A program made the translations under genes and the position numbers. Shown piece by piece: positions 1-12,100 of a stretch of 64,000 bases of DNA (position 1 is the stretch's first letter; each line of letters starts with the position of its first letter). Under the pieces are notes generated by a model that was not told the origin of the DNA, ran no database searches, and worked only from the letters and a program-made list of their open reading frames with translations. The stretch comes from Cladobotryum mycophilum. Lineage: Eukaryota; Ascomycota; Sordariomycetes; Hypocreales; Hypocreaceae. The stretch is taken from contig JAVFKD010000010.1 of NCBI GenBank assembly GCA_036429605.1, forward strand, positions 806,001 to 870,000, written 5' to 3'.

Positions 1-63
1 TAGGAACAGGCCGCGCAAAGTTGATCAATTCAAAGTACAATAAAGGGCTGACTGGAAATAAAA

Positions 64-369
64 ATGGTGACCCCTACCACCGTTGGTCTCGATAAACAAG
101 GCTGGCTAAACCACTGCGCCAACTACTACGCCAATGTGTATAACATGCGAGCTAAGACGTTCAATGTCTTTGGTCACATTGACGACATAGTTGGCTGGGA
201 GTACCGTTTCACCTTCACCTCCAAGAAGGATAATCCAGAAATGGGTGTAAAGGAGGGTGAAGACATTACCCTTCGCGGCACGTCCATTCTCAAATTGCGC
301 AAGTCGGAAAAGGGCCTACAGATTATAGAGGAGAGAGATTATTATAGCTTCTTGCACAAGAATGATTAG
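64..369 (+). CDS. SnoaL/NTF2-like protein, probably truncated at the N-terminus
   Basis: A 101-residue ORF whose sequence resembles the C-terminal part of SnoaL-like (NTF2 fold) proteins: a stretch with alternating polar and aromatic residues (VGWEYRFTF), then EGEDITLRGTSILKLR and a closing EERDYYSFL strand. SnoaL-fold proteins usually have about 130-150 residues with N-terminal helices. Those helices are missing here, so the gene either begins with an exon to the left of the window or is a fragment. A stop codon precedes the ATG in frame at 49-51. A splice acceptor near 105 (AACAAG) would be an alternative entry point. No catalytic function can be assigned from this piece. The neighbouring DNA to the right contains only decayed sequence, which favours a relic. 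Confidence 0.45.
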   Translation: MVTPTTVGLDKQGWLNHCANYYANVYNMRAKTFNVFGHIDDIVGWEYRFTFTSKKDNPEMGVKEGEDITLRGTSILKLRKSEKGLQIIEERDYYSFLHKND

Positions 370-652
370 AGCAGTGTAAAACTAAACCGTCATTTATGCG
401 ATAGCTAGACAATCGTCACCAATATTGTTTATCTCAACCGCCCTATCCTGCAGAGTAATGACTCAAGCCCCACTGCTCAGTGCTACCCTGATCCTACGTC
501 AACATCAACTGCCTTTCTGATGTATCCCTTCGGCAGTAGACCGGACCGTCGCGCTGAGAATCTACTCTTTCAAGTTGCACTCGTCGATTTTGATCAGCAA
601 CTTCTAAAACCACCAAAGTGCGATACGCATTCCAAAGCACGTTTCGCGGATC

Positions 653-1200
653 CTACAGTGGTGGAGTGTCTTGGTGAAAAGTGGCCATTACTCTACACGA
701 TCGGTTAGCATAATATGAAAGCAAGATAAAAGAATTTACAAGACACTTACGTAGTTGGATACTGAGTACTTTTAATTTTTACCTGCTGCGCTAGATCCTG
801 AAGCCTCTATACTTCTTCGTCGGATAAATGAAGCAGCGCAGAGGCTATATTCTCGTTTATCTTAGAGGTTGACTTTGTACCTGGGATAGGTATAATATCC
901 GGTTTTTGCGTAAGCAGTCACGTAAGAGCGGCCTGTACTAGGGTGCTTGTATGGGAATTGGCCATATCTTTTATACCCTGTACCAACTTTAAGATCTCGG
1001 GGAAGTTCTTTTTCGTATATTTAGGGTAAAAACAATGTAAATTACTCTTAGGAATATTTTTAATAAGATTAGAACTGGCTAGTTAATACACCGTGTCTAA
1101 TCGGACAAAAGGCCACTAGAGTAACGCCCAGTTCACGGCAGGTTCTTAAAATTTCAATTGTAAATGATTTAATATCTAATGTGAACAGACTGTTATCAAA
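653..1200 (-). pseudogene. Aldo-keto reductase pseudogene (C-terminal half)
   Basis: Reading the minus strand from about 1200 downward gives a run that matches the second half of aldo-keto reductases. It starts with FTLDI, continues with an ILRTCRELGVTLVAFCPI-type strand, then a KNFPEILKLV segment, then KPDIIPIPGTKS (the signature around the NADP-binding loop), and ends with a helix containing LSDEEV. After a probable intron (donor GTAAGT near 741) the conserved end DTPPL is followed by a stop at 653-655. Stops and frame changes interrupt the frame (for example near 930 and 815), and the N-terminal barrel half is not recognisable. Base composition is AT-enriched relative to neighbouring genes, consistent with mutational decay such as RIP, which is not proven here. 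Functional AKRs reduce carbonyls with NADPH; this copy cannot. Confidence 0.75.
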
Positions 1201-1530
1201 CATCAAACGGGGGATAGCTAGACGGATTCTTTTTCGTCTTTAGGATTGACCTCCACCAGATATTATTATTAGTCCACCCATGGATGCCTTGACCTTTGAT
1301 ACCGTTTAAGATGTACGAAATGCGTGTCAGATATCCATCCATACATCGCAGTTCTTCTTACGTGTCTGACAAATGCCCCGCTGAGACCTCAAGTGTCAAC
1401 TACCCCACTTCTCACCCCAACCTCACAATATTATTATGGGTAGTCGGAAATCCATCCATCACCCCAATACTGAAACATATCCTTGCTTCCGAGTGGCCAG
1501 GGCTCATCACAGCCGATTTTCTTTCTGCAA

Positions 1531-4500
1531 ATGGCTGAGGTTATCGGTGTCGTCTCTGGTGTCGTTGGAATAGCAACCTTTGCAGTCCAAACAACAACGA
1601 CTCTCATCAACCTGATAGGCAGCATTCGAGAGGCACCAGACGTCTTGCTTGAACTTGATGATGGTCTCAAGACCCTCAAAATTGCATTGGATCGCTTGGC
1701 AGAGGTTGAAAAGCATGCTTCGGATTCGAGCGACGACGACGGCGCCTCAAATTCGGCAACGAAGCATGCCCTCAAAGGCTGCGACAGAGTACTTGAAAGA
1801 ATAGCCAACGAGTTGGACCCTTTGCAGCGGCAGTTACGACAGGGGCGTGCACAAGCTGTCTTGGCAATAACAAAGACAGTTATCAGGGAATCCTCCATCA
1901 AAGACCAAATTTCTCGCTTGGACAGTTCCAAAATGAACCTTGTCATCGCCATGGCGGTTGATGACAGGCAGTATGGCCAAGTTTTCATCCTTGCACCGCG
2001 ACACATATACTGACTGCTGTCACAGTGCCCAGATGCTGTCAGATCGGAGCTCTAGATCTGAGACATCTCAACACCGTGGAGGCGGTTTCTCGTGGTTGTT
2101 GAACGAGACACTCGCAAATATGGAACAGAGCTTATCTGGGAAAGGTTCAAGCGTCGGGAATGATAATGTTGAGGCCTTTAAAGCTCTCCTCAGTGCAGAC
2201 ACTGATAAAATTCAAGATGCCTGGAAGCCAAATATGCACACCATCAGCAGTTTAAAAGGTGCGTATAAATACCTGTCTAGAGTTTCAGCCCGTATACTAC
2301 TAACATGGTGTTTAAAGCTCTCATCAATGATCATTCATATTCTGGTAAGTCTGCATTCATGGCCCATACTCTAGTGCTGTCGCACTGACAACTGTCGAGT
2401 CTTTCTTCAAATACTCAAGCCCAATTCTCAGACTAGAGACGGGGTCAAAAGTGCTGCCTCTTCGACGCTAGATTGGCTCTGGACAAACAATTGTTATACT
2501 GAATGGTTTACGCCCTGCCAATCTAAAACACTTCTCGTAAAAGGCAAGCCAGGTTCAGGAAAGAGTGTCTTGGTCAAGACCGTGGTGGAGAGACTTTTGA
2601 CACAATCACAAAGAGACGGTGCCAGCAAAATAATAGTCCTTTCCTACTTTTGCAATAACAGAGAAAGGCCGGATGAATCGTGCTCCGATATCCTTCGTAA
2701 CTTCATCTTTCAATATCTGAGGACGAATAAATCCGAGTTTGGCCGCCTCATAGAGAGGTGCGAATCTCTAGGCAGCTGGGACCGATTCCAAGACGCCGAA
2801 TCGTTCACACTCTCTTTTGAGGCTCTTTGGGATATATTTTTCACTATCCTAGATACAACCCTCGCCCCAGAGACCTATTGCATTATTGACGCCATGGATG
2901 AATGTGCACAAGACGATACCACAAAGGCGTTCATTGAAAAGCTCATAGCACTGCCAACAAAGAGTAATGGAGCTACCAAACTATTGTTAAGTGCTCGTCT
3001 GGACTGGATGGCAGAGTATGATCTTTCGCACATCTCCCCAGAGGTCGTAGAGCTTAGGCTCGGGTCAGAACTCATGTACGATGATATTGCCATAATTGTC
3101 AACGCCGAGTTCAGCAAGCTGGAAAAAAGATTGTCCATCGATCAGAAGGAGATTAATGAGCTCAAACAAAAGCTCATCTTCAAGGCCGATGGCATGATTC
3201 TCTGGGTTGTCCTGGCGCTGCGTGAAGTCAACAAGAAGCTTGTCATGACAGTCAAGTGGCTACGCGAGATCATCGAAAAGCTCCCGTTGGGGCTCTCGCA
3301 GATGTATGACCGCATCCTCCACAACATGACGAGAAAACACGACGGTAGAGACAATGGCGACAACGAGGAAACGTCGATAATCGAGTCGACCGATGATGAC
3401 ATTGGGTCTGATATGCATCTTGCTTGGAAAGCCATTCAGTGGGTCGCCAGAGCTGGCCGTCCCCTAACATTGAGAGAGTTGGAGGTAGCCCTCTCCCTCA
3501 AACTGGGCGATAAATCCTTCGATGAGACACAAGCCAGAAGAATTGCCAATATGGAGGACTTTATACAGCGCATATCGTTCCTTGAGATTGTCCCAGCCGA
3601 GGAAAAGAGTACTTATCTTCCTTTGATACGATTAGATGATCGAGACGTCGATGAATCTGGAGTCTCACAAGAGAAGGCATCCCCGATCGTGCGTCTTATA
3701 CATCAGTCGGCAAAGGACTACTTTGTCGGAAATAATGTTAGGCTTCAAAAAGAGCGCCAAAAGCTAAGGCTGCCAGATTTCTTGGATGAAGATATTGCCG
3801 GGCTCCTGGTTACATTTCTCACATTTTCAGATTTCGACGACGCGGCTTCCATGACCTTCCCAACTTTGCAGGAATCTTCCAAAGATGAGTATCTTGACGC
3901 GTACGTCGAATCCTTTGGTTTCCTTGAGTATGCCGTCTTGTCCTGGGGCTACCATATTCGCCAGATACCGAAACCCGATGGACCGTTACTCTCCTTGGTT
4001 ACTAGCTTTACCGATTCACAGCGGCACACACATTTCTGGTACAAGGTAGATCAGCTCATTCGGGCCGATTATATTAGCTTTAATCCTGAATTCTCTGGTC
4101 TTCATGTTGCTGCCACAGAGGGCCTCGACTCAGTGGTTCAACATCTTATTAATAGAGGTGATGATCTAAACGTACTAGATATCCTAGGTCATACGCCTTA
4201 CATGCTGGCGTTAGAGAATGGCTTCAATACAGTGGCAAAGCGGCTGGAAAGCGCCGGCGCGAGTACGAATACCAATCAATACATCAGAGTATTCAACACA
4301 AAACTCACGCCTCTGATGGCAGCCTGTTTCCGGGGAACCAACAAGGCTGTGGAGGAGTGTATCGATGAGGGGTGCGCAGTTGACGATCTTGACGCCTGCG
4401 GACGGACTGCTTTATTCTACGCCGGCCAGAGGGGCCAAATTGACAAGATTGGAATACTTCTGGATGCCGGAATAGATTCAACCATCAAGGATAGACACGG

Positions 4501-5081
4501 CCGTTTGGCGCTTGACGTGACGGTCGAGCCCAGGTGCCGAGACGTACTACTAAATCGACAGCAAGAGCAAAGCTCACCAGTAAAGCGCCCCGAAAATCTC
4601 TGTCTGCACACTCAAACTGCGATGAAATCGTGCGACAACTGCGATTGCATAATATCCGGTTCATCATATCGTGAGTATCCATCGCTTTGCCTTCATCGTT
4701 AGATCTGGGCGCTAATATATGATAGATTGCTGCATCTGCGCAGAGAGCGATAGCTACGACATCTGCAAGCTCTGCTGGGACAATGGTCAAAGGTGCGCCG
4801 ACGGTAGTCACGAAGTTCTGCTTCGAAACACGCTCGACGGAATGGAGTCTTGGCCAGAGTATTCGCCACACCTGGCTGATATCGAGACTATACCCATTGG
4901 TGAAGAAATCGCTGGAATTCCAGAGGACGTGACCAAGGACGTGACCAAGGACGAGGGGCAGCCAGGCAGCATTATCCTGTGTCTAAAATTCCACCAAAGG
5001 AAATTAGTTGGCATGAAAAGAATGCTGAGGAGGCTAAGAGGGAGGGAAGGCAATGTTGCCGCCGGACAACCATTCCAATAG
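1531..5081 (+). CDS. NACHT-type NLR with Helo/SesA-like N-terminus, ankyrin repeats and C-terminal ZZ finger
   Basis: Five exons are inferred: 1531-1970, 2026-2258, 2318-2344 (27 bp microexon), 2400-4670 and 4726-5081, giving about 1108 residues. Introns have GT donors, branch sites such as TACTGAC and TACTAAC, and AG ends, and every junction keeps phase. Domains in order: an N-terminal fungal STAND effector-type domain (MAEVIGVVSGVVGIATFAVQ, about 1-120); a P-loop KGKPGSGKS near 281 and a Walker B-like CIIDAMDE near 394 (NACHT NTPase); a winged-helix region; ankyrin repeats (about 795-955); and a ZZ-type zinc finger with paired cysteines (CDNCDC, CCIC, CKLCW, about 975-1030). Fungal NLRs of this kind act in non-self recognition and regulated cell death; the trigger here is unknown. 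The ZZ finger is split by the last intron. Confidence 0.85.
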
Positions 5082-5762
5082 GATAGGTGGTTGTCTTGCT
5101 AGTGCAGCGTGTCTCTCAAAATATGGTCTCCAGCATGGGAGTTTGAGTTGCCAAGACGCGCTGGAACGTAGCCCGAGCACACACATTAATGTTACTTACA
5201 AGGAATGCTCGGCCATTTCCTCCACCCTGTGGCCACAATACATCATCCAAGGTGAATCACAGGATAGGCATCGTAAGGGCTTGATAAGCCATCACCCCCA
5301 GGCTACCTCACCGCGTTCCGCTTCCGCTTCCGCTTCATCTGCAAACCCCACAGTGGAGTGAGGGGTCACGGGAGCTTCTATATCCGCAGATGTGCTCGCA
5401 TGGGACCACCAATTGTGGATGCTGGCTGTGAAACACCAGCTACACATGCTACTATAGAACCCGGATATTACGATTCCCGCGGCACCGAGAAAGGAATGCC
5501 GAAACTGCAACGACCTTCGGAAATAGAGCATCGATAGAGACGCAGCCTGACACTATTCCCGACAAAAAGGTATTCCAAAGAGGCATGGTATCCAATTATG
5601 AGGGGACACATTCGTCGTTGGGCCCGCTTCAACGCGGTTGATGCCGTCCCATGTTGCAGTAGGCTTGCTCCCCCTCTCATTCCACTTCACGCAGGGTATT
5701 ACGCGCCCGGGGTTGAAACTGTTTTGGAATCAAGAGTTGTAATCACCAAGCAGATCCACCCA
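5082..5762. other. Intergenic, no supported gene
   Basis: Two short minus-strand frames (5292-5531 and 5468-5680) contain some hydrophobic residues, but I recognise no family and see no convincing splice joining them. It may be 3' flank of the NLR plus old decayed DNA. A run of alternating GCTTCC units sits near 5319-5336. Confidence 0.5.
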
Positions 5763-5791
5763 GGACCCATCAGGGCAGCATCCCGACCAAA
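5763..5791 (+). repeat. Left target duplication and terminal inverted repeat of the hAT element
   Basis: GGACCCAT at 5763-5770 is immediately followed by the 21 bp inverted repeat at 5771-5791. Confidence 0.95.
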
Positions 5792-8691
5792 TCTAATAAA
5801 CAAATCTATCAAATAGTCAAACAAATGAAGCTATTCCCAACTATCAAATAAATAAATAAAGATAGGTCAAGATTTGATAGATTTGATCAAATATATAGGG
5901 TATTTTATAGACCGGAAAATATATTATCCGGTAATAAAATAGCAATAACGACTAATACTAAATTCTTCCTCGAACGCGAAAACACCACGAATTTAATCTT
6001 ACATTGCTATTTTTATCACAATTATGACTTTTCTATTATATCACAACTTCGTTATTCTATTATAACTCCAATGAGTCTCACTATCTTTCAAGCTTCCCGC
6101 CCTGTTAGTATACACTCGCAAATCGCTGCTACAAATGAAACTGCTTCCAATTCCGATTCCGCTCCTGCCGGTCAAAACACACTCGAAAACCTACCGATCG
6201 CGAGATGGCGAGGGCGACGTTTTATCCCTGAGCGATATCTATCTCGTAAAAGCTCAAGAGGCCGTACAAGCTGGATTAAAAATGAGGGGATCTTTGTTCA
6301 AGAGCTCCTTCAAGATGACAAGCTTGGAGAGGTCTTTTGGATCTGCCGACGTTGTGATGAACAATATACCCTCGGATTGCCCTTCAAAGCCTCAGCAACA
6401 ACCTCCGCAACCGATCATCTTCGAAAAAAGCATCGTATCATAGAATCTGATCTAACTGATCTATCTACTGGTTCCGAATCCGAAGACCCTAGCCTTCATC
6501 CTCGTAAACGACAACGATTTCATACTACACCTCTCTCAAAGACCCAGTTATTGAAGATTCACGAGCTTCTTGCTGGTTTTATTGTTGATACAGACCAACC
6601 CTTTTCTATCTTCGATAATTCGTATATTCGGAAGGTCTTCCTTGAGTTCAATCCGTCGCTTTCAAGTCAAATCTCTTGGAGTCGAACAAGTCAACGTCAA
6701 TGTGTTGATACCCTCTTTCTATCAAAGAAAGAGATAATAAAACAGGGACTTCATAACGCTCTTTCACAAATCCACCTTGGCTTTGATCTATGGACTTCAC
6801 CAAATCGACTTGCAATAATGGCGGTTACAGGTCACTTTCTCGACCAAAATGGTCATCAACAACAACGTCTCCTTGCTTTACGAGAGCAGCCTGGATCCCA
6901 TACAGGTATACACCTTGCTAATACTCTTCATACGATAGTTGAAGACTGGGGAATATCTACTCGACTTGGAACGATCGTCTCGGATAACGCCTCAAATAAC
7001 GATACGTGTCTTCAACACCTTTTCAATATCCTAGATCCTACGATGACCTCAGTAGAGATATCAGAACGGCGAATGCGATGCTATGGCCATATACTCAACC
7101 TTGTTGCTCGTGCTTATTTGTACGGGGAGAATAGTGAATCCTTTGAGCAAGAGTCACAGGTTCATACGATTACAGATAACCTTGATAATGAGCTTAATCA
7201 TTGGAGAAAGAAAGGCCCAATTGGCAAGCTACACAATATCGTTAGGTTCATTAGAGCCTCGCCTCAACGGTCCGCCCAATTCAAGAAGATTGTTCCCGAA
7301 GAACATGATCATAACGACTTTTTGTTACATAACGCGTCACCCCGTGAAGTTGAACTGCTTCTCAATAACGAGACACGGTGGAATTCAACATATCTAATGA
7401 TTGAACGCGCTATAGAAAAGCAACAGCAAATCCAAGGCTTCCTAGGGCAGAACCAACTTGAAACAGACCGAAAAAAGCGTATCCCTGACGAGGATATTCT
7501 TACGATTGAAGATTGGCGGCTTTTGATAGAGATTAAAGATATCCTTAAGCCCCTTTGGAGTCAAACGATGCGTTGCCAAGGTTGGGGCAAGGGAGATAGT
7601 CACGGCAGGATTTGGGAGATCATGACAGGCATTGAGTTCCTTCTTACACATCTTGAGCATTGGAAAGTGTTCTTTACCCCCTACTGATGAGGAAATCGAA
7701 GAGACTCAGAGTCAAATACAGACTACAAATCGTACCCGAACAACACGAAGCCAACAGCCTTGTTACGATCAGCCAAGACAACGAACCTCACGATCAAATC
7801 CGATAAATAAGCTTCCAGAGCATACAAGAAAGGAATATCTAATACAGGGGGAACGGATACAAGGCCTTGTTGATGATTCAAGATCGTATCTTCGGCTTTC
7901 TATTCTGAACGCTTGGCAAAAGCTTAATTTATATTATACAAAGCTTGGAGAATCACCTCTCTTTGCTGCTGCAGTTATCTTACAGCCTAACCTAGGTATT
8001 CGATGGCTTGAAGATCGTTGGAATAGTGAGGAACAGCTTGTATGGCTTCGTGATGCAAAGAAAGGTCTTGCTGCATACTGTGAGCGTTGGTATCAGCAAC
8101 ATCCTGATCCTGATCCTATCATACAAGCTCCAAGCCTTCACGATACCCTCTTTTCCCAACCACCAAGTCTTGATAGTCTTTACGATGATTGGCTCAACTG
8201 TACGACCGTACGGCAAGATGAGGGCTCTGAGCTTGAGAGATACTATCATCTTAAGCTTACACAACGAGTTGATCCAATTCCTTGGTGGATATCTCAAAGG
8301 GAATCGTTTCCAATACTCAGTAAGCTTGCCTTGGATATATTGGCAATTCCTGCGATGGCTTCGGACTGTGAGAGGGCATTTAGCTTAGCAAAGCTTACAC
8401 TATCGTCTCAACGACTTTCAATGAGGGCCTCAACGCTTGAAAAGGCGCAATGCTTAAAGAACTGGCTAAGGCGAGGAGCAGTTACGCTTGGAGATCCCTT
8501 TTTTGTACCAGAATTATAGATTAAAGACTAATACAACCTTTTGGGGCTCCGGAATAGCTTCACATTCAATTGATTCAAATCTATCAAATCAAATCAAATC
8601 GAGCCAAATCAATCAAATCTACCCTCTTAATACGATCAAATAGTCAAATCCCAATGCCTCATTTGCTTTGTTTGGTCGGGATGCTGCGCTG
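5771..8691 (+). mobile_element. hAT-family DNA transposon, 2921 bp, with terminal inverted repeats and 8 bp target duplication
   Basis: The element begins CAGGGCAGCATCCCGACC at 5771 and ends with the inverted copy at 8671-8691; the 21 bp ends match at 20 positions. It is flanked on both sides by the direct repeat GGACCCAT (5763-5770 and 8692-8699). An 8 bp duplication is the hallmark of hAT transposition. Subterminal regions are AT-rich and carry many short repeats of the type TCAAAT/ATCAAA (5800-5900 and 8570-8650), typical binding arrays for hAT transposases. The body encodes one hAT transposase with a single frame break. Perfect target duplications and near-identical ends indicate a fairly recent insertion. 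It landed about 440 bp upstream of the NRPS-like gene. Confidence 0.96.
6071..8519 (+). pseudogene. hAT transposase, interrupted by one frameshift
   Basis: The frame from ATG 6071 runs to a stop at 7685-7687, and the protein continues in another frame to 8519. Together they cover about 815 residues, normal for fungal hAT transposases. Seen in order: a BED-type zinc finger near residues 90-120 (CRRCDEQY, then DHLRKKH); the DDE core with GFDLWTSPN and IVSDNASNN; a CYGHILNLVARA motif; and the C-terminal hAT dimerisation domain (ILAIPAMASDCERAFS, then LEKAQCLKNWLR). The two parts overlap around a run of five C at 7677-7681, where loss of one base would join HWKVFFT to the following TDEEIEE. No spliceable intron spans the break. 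The gene is therefore either a recent pseudogene or intact with a base-count error. Sequence is otherwise undegraded. Confidence 0.9.
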
Positions 8692-8699
8692 GGACCCAT
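8671..8699 (-). repeat. Right terminal inverted repeat and target duplication of the hAT element
   Basis: The inverted 21 bp end occupies 8671-8691 and is followed by GGACCCAT at 8692-8699, identical to the left flank. Confidence 0.95.
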
Positions 8700-9141
8700 G
8701 GTTCATTGGTTCGTCTGGCTCGATGATGCCCACCCCCTGCAGGCACCCACCATGGGTTCCAAGGCCATACCGAGGGCAATTGCCGGTAGGATATGCCAGT
8801 AGGATTTCCATACCCGTCCTATGATACCGATGACGAAAATGAGGCTACTTTTCTTTCTTTCTTTCTTTTCGCTCGGTATCATGGTTCCGTTGAGCATGCA
8901 TCGCGACGTAGTGTGACGTAGAGAGTATGGAGACTGTGGGGTCTCAATGCAGACCGGTAGGGAGAGCAATATATTAAGGTGGGATCCCATCAAAGAAATA
9001 CCATCCTCATTGCACTATTATCACCACAGTCTCATCACCCAACACGTCTCAAGTATAATAACTGAAATAGACTACAAAGTCACCTTATATAACACATCAA
9101 CTCCCATTTTCCGCACTCACAAATTGTTATCTCAAGAGGCC
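8700..9141 (+). promoter_or_regulatory. Upstream region of the NRPS-like gene, cut by the hAT insertion
   Basis: About 440 bp lie between the transposon end and the start codon at 9142. There is a (TTTC)n tract at 8850-8870 and a pyrimidine/CA-rich leader at 9000-9130. No clear TATA box is called. Promoter elements that once lay further upstream are now at least 2.9 kb away. Confidence 0.4.
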
Positions 9142-12100
9142 ATGGCTATCGACACGAAAGCATCAACAACAGGCCATGATGACTACGTACAAGCCAAAAA
9201 GCCAGACTACGGACATCGTCTAATCGCCAACGTGGTCGACGAAGTTGCTACTCTAGATCCCACGCGCCCTTTCTTCCACGTACCAGTATCTACCGACCCT
9301 AGAGATGGCTGGAAACCAATCACTTACAAGGAAATCGCTAATGCTGTCAACTACGTCGCCCACGAGATTGCCGCGAGAGCAAGAGAAAATGGCCCTCGGG
9401 ACCAAGATGAATACCCTACAATAGCTTACATTGGACCCAACGACGTGCGCTACACTATCATGATGCTAGCCAGCATCAAGGCCCACCACAAAGTCCTCTT
9501 CATCTCGAGCCGCAACAGTCAAGAGGCTCAGTTATCCCTCTTCAAGGCGACAGACACCACCCTTCTGATGTATGACGAATCGTTTCACGAGGCAGTGAAG
9601 CCGTGGCTTAAAGACTATCCAATTCCATCAGTCATGGCTCCCACTGCCGAGGTTTGGCTCCGCTCTGTGACCGAACCATTTCCTTACATCAGGGCTTGGG
9701 AGCAGGGACGCTGGGATCCCCTCGTGGTCCTACATACAAGCGGCTCTACTGGTATCCCAAAGCCCGTTTTCATTCGCCAGGGCAGCTACGCCATCGCCGA
9801 CGGTCAGAGGAACGCTCCCCCTTTCACGGTGCCCCCCTTTTCTCTCAGAATGGATCCGTGAAGCGAAAAAGATGTTCTTCCCCATGCCGTTGTTCCATGC
9901 AGCTAGCCTGGTAGTCATAATAGGGCTGGGAATATACAATGGCGCGGAGGTAATCCTGCCGATCAATCGTCCCCTGAATGCTGACACGGCGATTGAATGC
10001 ATAAACCACTCCGGAGCCCAAACCGCGCTCCTGCCGCCCTCTATACTTGAGGAGCTGAGCACGAATGAGGATGGAATCAAGACCCTGAGTTCGCTGAAGC
10101 ATATAAGCTTCGCTGGGGGTAAGTGTCTCTTCGGCCATGTACACGGATTGCAAATACTGACTATGAATAAAGGTAGCTTGAACCCCGCCGCGGGTAATCG
10201 GATAGTAGAGCGAGGTATCCGCATCATTAATTTTATCGGATCCACAGAGTAAGTCTTCTACATACTCCGAATACTACTCGCCGTTTCCCATTGCTTCACG
10301 AGCTAATTAAACCTAGATGCTTCCCATACGGCCTACACTCCCAGACCGACCGCAAACTTTGGCAGTATCACGTCATCAACGCAGAGACCATGGGGGCTCA
10401 ATTTCGCCCCGTTCCCTGGGATGATGAACTCTTTGAGATGTTCCTCTCCCGTAATGGGGAGAAAGAGCCTGGGCAGAAGCCATTCTTCTACAACTTCCCA
10501 GATAAGGAAGAGTGGTCGACTGGAGATCTCTTCAAGCGTCATCCCACACTACCTGACAACTGGTGCTATCAAGGCCGTGCAGACAACGTCATTGTCTTTT
10601 CCAACGGTGAGAAGCTGAATCCTATGACCATTGAAGATACCATCTCTAGTCATCTGGCCATCAGGTTGGCCATGGTTGTTGGCGCGCAGAGGTTTCAGCC
10701 AGCACTCATCCTGGAGCCAAAGGAGCAACTCCGGGACGAAGCCGCCGCAGAGGCCCTCATCGACCAGATATGGCCTCTTGTCGAAGAAGTCAACAAAGTC
10801 ACCGTCGCACACGGACGCATTGCTCGACGGTTAATTACCATCTCCGATCCAGCCAAGCCATTCATGACCACGCCAAAGGGTACGCTACAGCGAGCAGCGA
10901 CGATGCGCGAGTACCGGGAGTTTATCGACCTGATCTTTGAACGAGATGAGGCAAATAATTATGATGCTCCTGTTCTCGACGTTGCCAGCAAGGAGTCCCT
11001 AGCCGGGTCGATCATGGACATCTTGGAATCGAGAATTGGGGCCTCTGGGCTCGCAGCAGACTCTGACCTATTCAACCATGGAGTTGACTCGCTGCAAGTC
11101 ATCAATCTCGCCAAAGCGTTGCAATCAGGATTGAAAGCAGCAGGTGTTGCGGGAGATCATAATACCATGGCCCCTCGTGTGATCTATGCCAACCCGACCG
11201 TTAAGGACCTGGCTGGATACCTCTACTCAAAGATAACCGGAGAGTCTAGTGAAGATGCCTCCAGCCAAACCTCTGCGCTCGCCGAGATTGTATCAAAGTA
11301 CACTGCCGACCTCCCAGCACCGAACAAAAGTCAGTCCCCGCCAAACGATGAAGGGCAGACTATTCTCCTCACTGGCACTACCGGCTCGCTCGGTGCATAC
11401 ATGCTCGACATTCTCGTCTCCAACCCTCGCGTGTCAAAGATTGTTGCTCTCAATCGTGGGCAAGATGGAGGAAAATCGCGACAACCAGCCACCAATGCTT
11501 CTCGAGGATTGACCACAGACTTCTCCAAGGTCGACTTTGTTGGCGTCGATCTCTCGCAGCCTCAATTAGGTCTCGACCAATCCAAGTACAACGAACTGCT
11601 CGACACCGCAGACAGAATCATTCACAACGCCTGGCCTGTCAACTTCAACATTAACGTCAATACATTCGAGCCATACATCCGTGGGGTGAGGCATCTAGCA
11701 GACTTCTCCAACCAGGCAGCCAAAAAGGTCCCGATTATCTTCATCTCCAGCATCAGCACCTCAGACAGATGGGACACAGCAAAGGGCCCAGTCCCGGAGG
11801 CGATGCTCGACAATCTCTCCTTACCTCAGATGGGCTACGGTCAGTCCAAGCTGGCCGGCAGTTTGATCCTAGATGCTGCGGCAAAGCACTCTGACGTCCC
11901 AGCTACGAGTATCCGAGTTGGTCAAATTGCAGGACCGCGGGCGCAACAAGGCGTTTGGAATCCCCAAGAGTTCATTCCAAGTTTGATTTCTAGCTCTGTC
12001 CATCTGGGCGTGCTGCCTGACAGTCTTGGTGACTTTGACGTGGTGGATTGGACGCCAGTAGAGGACATTGCCAGGCTGATCCTCGACGTCGCCGGAATCA

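Noticed and set aside
5292..5680. Two overlapping minus-strand frames with hydrophobic segments
   Set aside because: No shared splice, no recognised family, and they overlap in different frames. Kept only as an intergenic comment.
7600..7720. Intron instead of a frameshift in the hAT transposase
   Set aside because: The only GT-AG pair here would be about 35 bp with no branch site; one-base change in the C run joins the protein cleanly.
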